64,000 nt of DNA from Bryoerythrophyllum caledonicum (lineage: Eukaryota; Streptophyta; Bryopsida; Pottiales; Pottiaceae), in the NCBI GenBank assembly GCA_963971425.1, contig OZ020517.1, forward strand, positions 32,150,734-32,214,733, written 5' to 3'. Shown here piece by piece: positions 23,150 through 33,451 of this stretch. A program made the position numbers and the translations under genes. The notes under the pieces are model-generated. The model had not been told where the DNA came from and did no database searches. It saw nothing but the letters and a program-made list of their open reading frames with translations. How positions within the stretch are numbered: position 1 is the first letter of the stretch; each line of letters opens with the position of its first letter.

Positions 23150-24780
23150 TCTCCGATGACATTGTTGGATGATAATCAATGTGAACAATTTTTTTTCATC
23201 CATTTCTTTCTAGTGGAGTTCCTCGTATGTACAAGCATTAGATGATGATGAAACTGGCATCATTGAGGTAATCATGTTTTATCCGAGAAAGAAAATGCTT
23301 TTGACAAGGATCTCAACATAGTGAAATTGAGAAACTTCTAGCTTTAGCTGTAGATCTGAATTCAAGCCATCAAAATGATATTTTTTGAATTTGAGTCCAG
23401 CTGTCCATCTAATGAAATGAAGCCAAGGATGTCTAGTTTCCATACCATCTTGAAAATTAAAAAAACACGTAAAATTGAATAAGTTATTGCAATTTGAACT
23501 TGGACCTAAAACCGTGGTTCTAATTTTAGCCGAAAACGGAACTTTCATTTACACCACGAATTTTGGCACTGTAATGTCCACATTTGGTGAAATTTTCAGA
23601 ATCTTTCAGCATAATCTGTATTTAATATGAATTTTCTTCACTTTTTCTTCAGAAAATCACAATAAATTCAAATTTTCACAAAAAAATCTATGATTCTTGT
23701 AACATAATCGGGACATGTGATATCATCTCTGAATTTTTTTCTCCTTCCATTTCTTGTCTCTTCTTAATCTCTTTATTTTACACCAGTGCCTTCCACCTTC
23801 CCCTCGGATAAGTGAATTTTTTGATAACACTAATTATGCAACACCTGCCTCATTTGGGTTATACTTTTGATATCATGTTATACAATAGCTTGTAGTTCTT
23901 TTCTCTATACTTTATTATTCTTCCTTTTATTTTATAGCATCTTGTGTATCCAGATTTGTTGCGCCCGTGAATGTAATTTATTTTAATTATGTATCAATAT
24001 CTTGTCATGTTTCTTGCTTTACTCTGTATATTTTCCTATTCATATTTAAAAAAAAATGTTATTCACTCACGCACCCACATTTCTATTTTCCAAGGCCTTG
24101 GTTTGGGACTTCTGAACACATCATTGCCCTCTTGTTCTCATATGACTGTTTGATTTCTTAATAGTCGATTGATTATGCAAAAGATTTAGATGGTCGATTT
24201 TTGAATAGTCGGTTGCCATGCAAAGGATCTAGATTTTCTACACTGACACTTTTATTTCTCTTCCAATATGATGAGATGTCCACAATTTTTTTTTAAAAGT
24301 TTGGATTTTTTAATTTTTTAATTTTATTTTTGACACAAGTAAAGAGAACCTTTATTGCAAAGGGCTGAGAACCTTTACTGCAAAGGGAATATTCTGGATT
24401 TTGGAACACTTGGGGAGGTCAGTCTCTTAAAAAACAAAATGCAAATAAAGAAGTTTTTAACGCCCTCCGCTTGCCAACCTATTCTAAAAATGGTATTCAC
24501 TCTTACGTCGCGAGGAATTTGGCAAAGTAATAGGTTATACGCCTTAGTTGTGTACAGTATAAACCATTGGATTGCATTCCCGATGCTATGATCAAGGAAA
24601 ATACTCTCTACAAGGACTCGGTATGAAAGACGTGTTAGCTTCCCCTAAAGTGGAAGAGGTGGGGGATTAAGTTGGGAGTGCATGATGGCGCGCGAATTAT
24701 TGGTGGGTGTAGATGGGAGGAGAGGGCAATTTTGCGAAATTTTGGTGTTCCACAGCGCAGTAGGAAATTAGGGTTTCTCG
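23150..24780. other. AT-rich sequence upstream of the FCP1/Ulp1 unit
   Basis: No recognised coding sequence. T-rich tracts and short ORFs only. The promoter of the gene starting at 24895 probably lies near 24650-24890, where composition becomes GC-richer, but no unambiguous TATA box was chosen. Confidence 0.5.
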
Positions 24781-24894
24781 GGCGTTGTGGGTTGGCTACT
24801 GCTTGGAAGAGAGCGCATGTATGGATTGTGTAGTGCTCTATGGGTTGGAGACGATCAATGTTGTATAGACTGTGGGTGGCAGGGTTTGGGAGCA

Positions 24895-27800
24895 ATGCCG
24901 CCGAGGAAGGAGCCGTACGTCGTGCAGGACTTCACAATCGATGCTGCGAGATTCACAATCACCTATCCCAGCAAGGAGAAGTTCGAGGAGCTCGCTTTGG
25001 AGTTGGCAAAGGACGCGCGGGCACCGCTTGCTCCAGGACAAGCGCGGCGCAAGTTTATTTGCGTGCATTGTGGGGATGCAACCTTCTCCAGCAAAAATCA
25101 GTTGAACAACCATAGGTTTGTCACGGGGTGTGAGAGGGCATTGTTGGAGGATGGGCGTCGGGCCAGAATTCTCCCATATCCTCAATTTCGGAGCGGGAAG
25201 GGAAAAGCCACGGAGTTGTTGGCGAAGGACAGGAATGTGGACATTGCCGCCGTGGCAAAGCAGGGTCAGGTTGGGCAGGTAGGAGAGGACATCGGAGGGG
25301 ACGACGAGGATGAGCAAGCTCTGCGAGCGAGAAGGGCTGCTGTTCCGCTCGGTGAAGCGGGGCTTCGTCCGGTTCCCCCGGACATTATCGTGGGTCCGTT
25401 GCCGCCACGAATTGAGAAGGGCGGTCCATCGAGCCAGGGACGGGCGAGAAAGGGAGTGCATCCCGAGGCAGGGCAGGGTTTGCGCGGGAGGGAGGAGAGT
25501 TCAAGGCTTGCAATTGATGCTGTGAAGGGCGAGACTGACGAGGAGGGTCCTAGTGTTCCAGCGCGGTTCACCAACGAATCTCCGATGACCGTGACGAGGC
25601 TTGGTGGAGACGACAGCGCTAGTGGATTTTGGATTCAGGTGAGGGATTCCATGGTTGGGCAGCACCTCGACGTAGGTGATGTGACACTGGGGCGTGGACG
25701 TGACTCGTCTGGCGCCAAACGTTCGAGCACCCATTACATTCGAGAAGGGAAGAGAAGGGTACGCGGAGTGATCAGCGAGGAACATCTCCGCAGTAAAACT
25801 GTAAGTATGCTCGTAGGGTTTAGGGTGTTCTATCGTTGATGTCGTATTATCAGGGAGAAATTTTGGCAGTGTTAATCTGAGCCTCGACGCTGGTGTTACT
25901 GCAGTCAACAACGACAGTGTCGCAGATGTACCAGGAGAATCTGTGCCAAAGATACGATGGGTATGAACCGGGCGAACCCGTGGAGACGTGTAACACTGGG
26001 GATGTTGACAACGCGCCCGGACGTAGCACTGACGACCCCTACGACCTTTCGGCGCGGTGTAACACTGCAGAACGGTGTGACGTTGTGCAAGAGATGGAGG
26101 GTTTAGAGACAAACTATGACTGCAGCGAGCACGTGGGTTCGGACGTGGTTGTGCACGGTGTTGTTTTGCACATCTCTCACACAGACGACACGGCCATGGA
26201 GGAGGGAACGCCTACGGCAGGAATACATGGGCATGTTCCAGGGGATTCCTCCGGTCTTGCACCGAATACCAGTGGCGCACATACTTCGGGTGAGCTGGCA
26301 CTTGAACAGGATGAGGGGCTGCATCGGTATTGGGCTACCGGAGTTGGAATGTGCAGTGATGCACACTACAACGCCATGAAGGTAGGGGGGGTATCCGAGC
26401 GCATGGAGAAGTTGTTGGCTGGGCGGGATGCATATGCGGAGGACGTCCGAGACCGGGAGCTTGCAAAGTCACGTGCGATTACGCTGCTGCCACGCCCGGT
26501 GGAGCCAATGACGGTGCCTGGTTTGTACCATCTGAGGAGCGTCTCACCGGAGGTCCCGACACCGTGGAAGTGGGAGCACCTTAGCGGAGATGAATTCGTT
26601 CGGGAGTGGGACGCAGTATTTCTCACCGACAATTTCAAGGGTGTCTTCTATTCGCTCTATGGGTGGTGGAATTCAACAAAGAAGGTAACGGAGTTCCCAG
26701 TTCGGTCCCCGTGTGAACCGAGCATGGCTGCGCTGCCGGTGTTGCATTCGTCGTGAACTAACGTCGCATGCGGCCTGTTGATTATGCAGCACGATTCAGC
26801 AGTGGATCCGGCCGTGAGAGCCGAGGTGTCGAATTCCCTCGAAGGCCTTGCTTGCAGCGTACGGGAAGGACGGCCCTTCGAGGCGGCCCGTGCGCTGGGC
26901 GATTACATTCAATGGGGACACGATGAGCGGCGGTGGGAAGTGCAGAAGTCGCAGTACGAAGGGCTGCTCAAACAAGCCATCGCTCATGCAGAGATGGCAG
27001 TCGCGATAGCGTCGGCTAATTACATGCGAGAGCATGCAAACGAAGAAGAGGCGGCTCAGTGGGATTGGTGTCCGATATGGCACGCAATCACTGGGTTGGA
27101 AGAGATTAGAACGAGACTCCCACCCCTTCCCTTCCAGCATAACAGTGAGTGGAGTTCTGACCCTTTCACATGATTCCATGGCAGTGTTACGCACCTTCGG
27201 TGTTATGTCATCTTGTTGGATTGTATCCTCTCATTGTTCTCCAGAAATGTTCCATGCGGGCAGTGTTACAGGAGTTTCAATGTCACACACTGTTGGTATT
27301 ACACATTTGCGATGTTACAAATCGCAAGCGTCATGTATCCGCAGTATCATGAGGGTCCAATCTAATGTTTGTGCGACCGTGTGGCAGCGACCGAGGCGGA
27401 GGCCGTGCGGTCGCTCCTGCTGTCAGGGAGGGTGGGGCCGGCCGATCCAATGCCCTTTGTACGTGTCCTGAGAATGGTGTTCGATGATCGCTACGGACAA
27501 TTTCGTACCCTTTCCTGCCCCACATTTGGGTTGTACAGGGAGCTCGTTGTGCGTCTGTGTACTTCTCCACAGTTTAGCCGTGCCATATCGATGTTTGTGG
27601 CTAGAGGGCATGCCTATTTTGTGGGGATCCTACAAGGGCATGGGGAGGAGTTGGAACGAGAACTCCTCGCGCAGGTGGCGGCAGTGAGATCAGGCGAGGG
27701 AGGTGATCTTGTCAAAAGTGTTATGCTGTGGGCGCGTACAGTGAGGCTCAGGGCGTTGCAGGACATAGCGTTGCACCGCCCCGCGATGTTTCAGAGGATG

Positions 27801-28454
27801 TGGATGGCACGGACCAGCGAAGTGTGGGATGAGGTCTCACAGGACTGGCGCACTGCCCTGTCGACGCGCGAAGATCGTGACCTCGGGCATTTGCCAAGTT
27901 TTTGGACGCGTCCTCTAGGGGATGCTCTTGCAAAGAAGAAAGCGTCGATCCTGAAGATGGTGGAGGAAATGGTGGATGCGATGGCTCAGGAGGACGAAGG
28001 TAGGTGGCCTAGAGGAGACGCGCACCGCACCGTCCGTGTTCCGATGAGGGTCGCGGGCCCAATGGAGGTAGACCAACGTGAGCAACGAGATGACAGTGTT
28101 GCACCCCTGGCCCTGGCAATTTTGGATGCGGAGGAAGGTGGGAGGGGGGAAGACAGTGTCACAGTTTTGGACACTAAGATTCTGCCCAGAAGAGAAGGTA
28201 CGAGGGGGGGGTCCAGTATTGCACCTTCGGCCTTGGTGATTGACAATATAGACGAAGTTGTGGGGCGCCAAGATGGTGACACGGTGATCCCTGATACACA
28301 CGAACTCGCGAGGGGAGCATCCAATGTTGCACCAGCCGGCCCGAGGCGAGCAAAGGCACGCGGGACGACCGCTGCTCGGTCCCAGGCAAAGAAGAGGACA
28401 CTCTCGACTCGGAACATGGTGGAGGGTGATGCCAATGGACGCGGCGTTAAGTAG
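24895..28454 (+). CDS. Zinc finger N-terminal part of the FCP1/Ulp1 element protein (four exons, ends at TAG)
   Basis: Exons read as 24895-25800, 25905-26684, 26790-27144 and 27388-28454. All have GT-AG borders (GTAAGT, GTAACG, GTGAGT donors; CAG acceptors) and phases that agree. The start is the ATG of MPPRKEPYVVQDF. Residues about 58-82 hold a C2HC-type finger (FICVHCGDATF...NNH...TGC). The remainder is acidic/basic and disordered-looking, then helical (ALGDYIQWGHDERRWEVQKS), and ends in 20-residue repeats rich in DSVAP-type starts. No known enzyme domain is visible in this part. The final TAG (28452-28454) is in frame with the next ORF, which has the FCP1 and Ulp1 domains, so the natural product may be one protein of about 1,560 residues. 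Its role is unknown; a DNA-binding, element-specific function is inference from the finger and motif arrays. Confidence 0.6.
28085..28340 (+). repeat. 60-bp periodic coding repeat built on the AGTGTTGCAC motif
   Basis: Copies begin near 28091, 28152, 28212, 28271 and 28320 with GACAGTGTTGCAC, GACAGTGTCACAG, TCCAGTATTGCAC, GTGACACGGTG and CAATGTTGCAC. The encoded protein repeats every 20 residues (DSVAPLALAILDAEEGG, DSVTVLDTKILPRREG, SSIAPSALVIDNIDE). The motif is the same one arrayed outside the gene. Confidence 0.7.
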
Positions 28455-30290
28455 GGTGTGGTGGCGCCCAAAAAGAAGCTGTTGATCTTGGATCTGAACG
28501 GTCTGCTGTTGGAAGCAATTTACAGGTCCGCCTCCGTAGTCGGACCTGCCGCTCACAAGGTTGTGGGTAACTTCAACGTCTACATTCGCCCGGGGTGCCA
28601 GGAGTTCGTGAAGTTCTGCCTCAAGCACTTTCAAGTTGCGGTGTGGAGCTCGGGGATGAAGGAGAAGGTTTCTGGGCTCGTTGACGTGGCATTTGGCGAG
28701 CACAAGAAGGAGCTCCTATTTGTATGGGCTCAAGACAAATGCAAGGTTACGACACTGAGGGACCCCAAGAACGATAGGAAGGCTGCGATGTTGAAGGAGC
28801 TCTCGGTGGTGTGGGCAGACGAGAAGGGGAGGGGGTTCAATCAGTCCAACACGCTGCTCGTCGACGACACGCCGTACAAGGCGTTGAGGAACCCGTGGAA
28901 CACTGCCATTCATCCCGAACCATGGACAGCGCGTGAGACCAAGGACACCTCGTTGCAGTTGATGCAGTCGTGGCTTCTAGGATTGTCCACGGCGGAGAGC
29001 GTCCAGCAATACGTGCTGAAAAACTCGTTTGGATCGCCTCCGCTGAGCCCGTCCAGTGAACACTGGTCTTACTTCACAGGCCTCCACCCTTGGGCACCCG
29101 GGCTCAGTTCTGCTAGTGTTGGCGTGGGCCCGATAGCAGACAAAGCAGGGAGCTCACGGTTTGCCGCTCCTGATCAGGTTTGCATCGCTTGTAACACCAC
29201 GTCCGGTCCACCAGCACCTGAGAAGATGCCGCAAAGAAAGGGGTCAACGGACCCCAGTGTTACATGTGAGGTGCATCCTAGAGGCTTGCAGAAGCAGGAG
29301 TTCAACGATGAGTGTGTCCGAGAGGCGTGTTTTAATCTCCGGTTATTGTCCAGTGTTACAGGTCCATCTACGTGATTCCGGTCGAGTACAACAAAATCAG
29401 TGTACAGGACGTGTTCGATGGTCTCCGAATTGAGACCATGATAGAGGGGCTGTCCGGTGCACGGGGGTCCAAGGCTGTCTCGCAAGGCGTTACATTCTAC
29501 CCCAACCACAAGAAGGAGGTCACCATCGCCGTGAAGGAAGTGCGCGCGCTGTTGAGCGGTCAGGAGTGGCTGGGCAACAATATCCTGGACTTCATGCTGG
29601 CAACCTATTGGTTTGCGTGTTCCGAGGAGCAGCGCCTAGGCCTCCACATCGCCTCTACATGGTTCTACAGCGCGGTGGACATGTATGGAAAGGGGAAGAA
29701 GGACGCCTCACAACTAGGCCGCAGCTACTTGAACATCTCGAACGCGGTCGAGGGAGCCGCGCTTGTTGACATTGTGGTTCCTTACTGGAAGGACCGGCAC
29801 TGGTCTCTCTACATCTTTGATCGAGAGGCGACTTACCACCTGGACTCCCTCGGATCTTCCGGACATATTCCCGACGAAGCCAACGTCCTGTTCGCGAATT
29901 TGGTTCATAGGGCATGGCAGAGTTTGCGAGGACCGACGCAACACAACGTGCCCAGATACGTCGAAGTCCCAGTTGCGCAGCAACACGGGACATTCGAGTG
30001 TGGGTATAGCGTCATCCAAAATGTCCGCACGTTTTTTGAGGTACGTTGTCTCTGCCTACATTGGTTTCCAATGCAACATGGGTTGTAACACTGCCCACTT
30101 CAACGTGCAGAATCGCCTGAGACCAGAAAAGTTCGCGAACCCGACCATGACGAGGGCGTTGATGAGCGACTTGGATACAAACGCGATCCTGAAAGAGATG
30201 TTCCATTTGGTTGCTGTGGAGCTTCAGCCCAACACGACTCGCAACGGGTACGACCCACCCGTAGGCAGTGCCGGCATATCATCCGGTTAG
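28455..30290 (+). CDS. FCP1-like HAD domain fused to a Ulp1/C48-type cysteine protease
   Basis: Exons 28455-29177, 29354-30040 and 30111-30290 join in phase 0. The first encodes an FCP1-homology HAD fold: KKLLILDLNGLLLEA (motif I), VYIRPGCQEFVKF, VAVWSSGMKEKV (motif II) and NTLLVDDTPYKALRNPWNTA (motif III). Motif I reads DLNG where active phosphatases have DLDxT, so the second Asp is Asn; phosphatase activity is uncertain. The second exon encodes a Ulp1-type (SUMO/NEDD protease, clan CE) domain with RHWSLYIFD (His), YHLDSLGSS (Asp) and PVAQQHGTFECGYSV (Gln and Cys), so the triad is complete. The last exon adds RLRPEKFANPTMTRALMSDL and stops at 30288-30290. There is no ATG before the FCP1 core: the frame continues upstream into the preceding exon through one TAG. 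Combined HAD plus deubiquitinase-like modules in a mobile unit are unusual. Where it acts in the cell is not known. Confidence 0.7.
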
Positions 30291-30356
30291 ACGACCTCTT
30301 GTAGAATAGGGGATGTAAATCAAAGATCATAGATGACGAAGACGATAGGGAACATA

Positions 30357-30660
30357 GGCAGCGTACGCGGCAGTGTAACCGTGGACACCAAAAGTCCCAC
30401 TTAACTGACACTTTCAATTTTGGGTTCTCCAACGGTTATGGACTCAGCAAAAAAGTCACAGCCTGCCATTTACCTTGATATTCTGGTTGAAAACATCGTT
30501 ATACCATGGCAATACTGCCTACAACACTACCTCTCATCTCATACTAGTGGCAGTCATGCCCTCGCTGCCCCCAAAACACTATTTTGTGCCATGTTTTGGT
30601 CCAGGAACCAATGTCCACGGTGGACGATTTAAGGGCACCTCGCGACTGAAAGTTCACGGC
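30357..30660 (+). repeat. 3' module copy 2
   Basis: Non-coding sequence after the Ulp1 stop: GCGGCAGTGTAACCGTGGAC, AAGTCCCACTTAA, TTTTGGGTTCTCCAACGG and TTGTGCCATGTTTTGGTCCA, up to CTGAAAGTTCACGG. It occurs inverted at 60480-60800 and in part at 22795-22890, so it defines a family-specific 3' flank. Confidence 0.8.
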
Positions 30661-30905
30661 CAGGGTCGTGTAACACTGGTCGCAGTCGCGTAACACTGGT
30701 CGCGGTCATGCAACAGTGGTCGCGGTCGCGTAACACTAGTCGCAGTCGTGCAACACTGGTCGCAGTCGCGTAACAGTGGTTGCAGTCGTGTAACACTGGT
30801 TGCAGTCGTGTAACACTGGTTGCAGTCGTGTAACACTGGTTGCAGTATTAATCGCAGTCGTGTAACACTAGTTGCAGTATTAATCGCAGTTGTGTAACAC
30901 TGGTC
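30661..30905 (+). repeat. 20-bp minisatellite of the TGTAACACTG motif, about 11 units
   Basis: Units of GTCGTGTAACACTGGTCGCA with variants (GTCGCG, CAACAG, ACTAGT, GGTTGCA) run head to tail, interrupted twice by GTATTAATCGCA. Unit length is 20 bp. This is the densest motif array in the window and directly follows the 3' module. Confidence 0.9.
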
Positions 30906-31082
30906 GTCGCTCCCAAGATGTAGCAACCGTCTCAAGCAATGTTCCAAGACAGTCCTCTCATCTAGTAGACACAACACGCCCCGGACCACAGTGCTTAGCA
31001 TGTGTGCCGCCACGGAAACTAAGCTCGCACTCAACTATGGCAGGCATTTCACGGAGCAAATCTTGGACCTCCTGGGGGACTG
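30906..31082 (+). other. Exon-like sequence cut by a CACTA end
   Basis: One frame at about 30990-31082 is open and protein-like (ATETKLALNYGRHFTEQILD). It stops abruptly where the CACTA terminus begins at 31083. I do not recognise the protein. Confidence 0.3.
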
Positions 31083-31430
31083 TCACTACTACAAATGGGG
31101 CTGTTTTTGACACTCTTTTCGACACTTTTGTGTTAGAAAAAGTGTCGAATACAAGAAAGTAAGAGTGTCGAATTTAGGGTGTCTTAAAATGTGTCGAAGA
31201 TAGTGTCAAAAATAATGCCGAAGAAGGTGTCGAAGATAGTGTCGAAAATTATGTCAAAGAATGTGTGGAACAAAGTGTTGAAAATTAGGTCGAAGAAATC
31301 GTTCAAGAAGATGTCGAAGAATGTGTCAAAGAAAATGTCAAAGACCATATCGAAGAAATTGTCGAAGAATAAGTCGAAGAAAGTGTCAAAAAATATGTAG
31401 AAGAATGTAAAAAAATTGCATTTTAAAAGC
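31083..31430. mobile_element. CACTA element end with TGTCGAAGA subterminal repeats
   Basis: CACTACTACAAATGGGGCTG is a typical plant CACTA terminus. It is followed by more than fifteen diverged copies of a TGTCGAAGA/GTGTCGAA unit spaced about 15 bp apart (31105-31400), which also give an artificial (VSKIM)n-like ORF. The opposite end was not found in the window, so the element's extent is unknown. The oxygenase gene at 31609-33450 may or may not lie inside it. Confidence 0.6.
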
Positions 31431-31608
31431 TACTTCTTTTATATGTGGACGTGCATATATGCAGCTTATTTAAAAGTAAGGGCTTAAGGAATTTTTATAA
31501 CAAGTTGATGGATACATGATAAGAAGTGGTTAGAAGAGTGTATTTTTTACTTTTACAGAGTAGAAGTTCTCACTATCTCACCACTATGTACAAAATCTTC
31601 CACGACAA

Positions 31609-33450
31609 TCAAATCTTGTTGGAGTTGCTTTGACTACATAATCGTTTTTGTGTCTTAGCAAGCCCCTCTTGTTCCAAGTTTATAGCATCAATCTTCTTGA
31701 CCATGTCCATCGCAGCTTCCAGTGGCCAGAAGCATTCCACTTGCATACCAAATTTGATACTACATGTAAATCATATGTCAGAATTCATGTACTACATGAC
31801 TAGTAACATTATGTAAATCATATGTCAGAATTTGCAAGCCCATTGACAGTGCTCTACAACATATTACTATTCGTATGAAAAAATTTCAATAGCTTCAAAC
31901 GGCTCCAAAGATAGCGTAAAAAAAGTCTTCTCTTTATATCTGCAAACAACATATATGAAATTAAATTACATTCTTCTAGTTGAAATAAAAGTAATAAAGT
32001 ATAATAAACTTGTAATGAAATAATTATTTTAAAATATGAGTATGAAATAAATATAAATTGAGAAATTTACCATAAACTGGGAAATGGTCAAAGTTGAATC
32101 TCGAACTTGTTGCTCATATATTGCTTTCTTCTTCAAAAATCCTTCGCGGGTTTCAACAATTTTCATCTTGCCATCTGCAGACTCATATTGAATGATGCCA
32201 GGGCCTCCAGGATGAATTAGTCGGGCAAGTTGTCGATAGAGGGAGCATTTTTGGAAAAATGCAATTCCTAAGATGTTTGTCTTCTGTAACCGCCTTGTAC
32301 AGTGTATATATTGGCCAGGACGGAAACAAAGAACATCTCCATGCTTTGGAACAAATGACACTCCAGCTTCTGGAAATGCAAATAAAACCGGTTCTATCCC
32401 ATTTGGAACAACATCTGCAAATTAGAAATCAGCTAATCAATTATTCAAATTTAAGTGTACTCAATACAAGATACAAATAAAAATCACAACAAAAACACAT
32501 ATAGAAAAACAAAGGTGAAGAACTTTAGAAGTACCTTCTCTGAGCCAAAAGATAAAACCGTAGCCATAATCATCATCATCCGTGTGAGGCCTGCAATTAA
32601 AATCTCTAGACACGCTGAACGATGAAAAAGGCCCTCCACCAATCATGGCGTCATCACCATGAAATCCTTCAGCTTTTAAAATATCATCTAAATGCTCAAA
32701 GATGCTCCCGTAAGACCTTCTTAAAATTTGACAAACATATCTAGCAAAGTCTTCAGAAAGACTGTAGCAATTGTGGTCATCTTGCGCAAACCACCATGTG
32801 TTGCCATAGGCAGACCGCATACCCCATAAGCACATTCGAGTGCTGCCCTTCGCCACTGACCGAGTAACACTCCTCCCGTGCTGCTCTAGATATGAAGCAA
32901 CTTTCGTAATCACATTCAACTCAGTAGGTGTGAAAACATCATCTCTCAAATCAAAAACTTGAAGAGGAGAAGGTCCACACTCAACTACAGTAACTGGACT
33001 TGTCACTTTACAAAGTTGAACCAACTGAGCATTTAATGCATCATTGGTGCTCTCAAAATCCACCAACTTGAGGGTCCTCTTCACAAACACCTCCTTGCCA
33101 GTTTTTGGTAACAAGATAGGTTGGACCCTCACCTGGTTTACATGGCGATGTGCATACTTTTCAAGGTGGTGTTGTAAGTCATCCACATTATTTGGAAGAC
33201 TCATTGAACAAACCTCGCAATAATATGTAGAGCGGGCAGGGAAATAATTTAAACCATGCTTAGCAAAAAAAGATCCCAAAAGCAATAGTTTTTCTTTCCT
33301 CTTATGTTTTGACTCTGAATTAAAATGCTCTGCAAGGGCTAATGGAGTCTTGCGAATCTCACATTCACACGCCTCGCACCATTCCATGTCATACTCCGTC
33401 TTCTTGCTAGAGCCCTCATCCGCTCCCCTCGGCCTCCTAGTCTTGCCCAT
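31609..33450 (-). CDS. Zinc finger plus TET/JBP-like 2OG-Fe(II) dioxygenase, gene 1
   Basis: Four minus-strand exons: about 33450-32535, 32414-32071, one at about 31930-31885, and 31762-31609. Start MGKTRRPRG. Two U1-type C2H2 fingers at residues about 25-55 (CEACECEIRKTPLALAEHF then H) and 75-105 (YYCEVCSMSLPNNVDDLQHH then H). The oxygenase core has PHTDDDDYGYGFIFWLREG (HxD), continuing after the first intron as VSFVPKHGDVLCFRPGQYIH with CTRR (distal His and the 2OG-binding Arg), then NILGIAFFQKC. This order and the IFWL and HCTR signatures match the 2OGFeDO TET/JBP superfamily, which oxidises methylated pyrimidines in DNA in other organisms. Frames are open throughout exons 1 and 2. The acceptor of exon 3 is uncertain. 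Activity on DNA is inference. The upstream 640 bp is duplicated. Confidence 0.65.
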
Positions 33451-33451
33451 C

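Noticed and set aside
30661-30905. The 20-bp array as a CRISPR-like repeat
   Set aside because: Units are head to tail without unique spacers, and the context is a eukaryotic nuclear genome with introns.
31191-31400. Lys/Ser-rich ORF of (VSKIM)-like repeats
   Set aside because: Produced by the CACTA subterminal TGTCGAAGA array.
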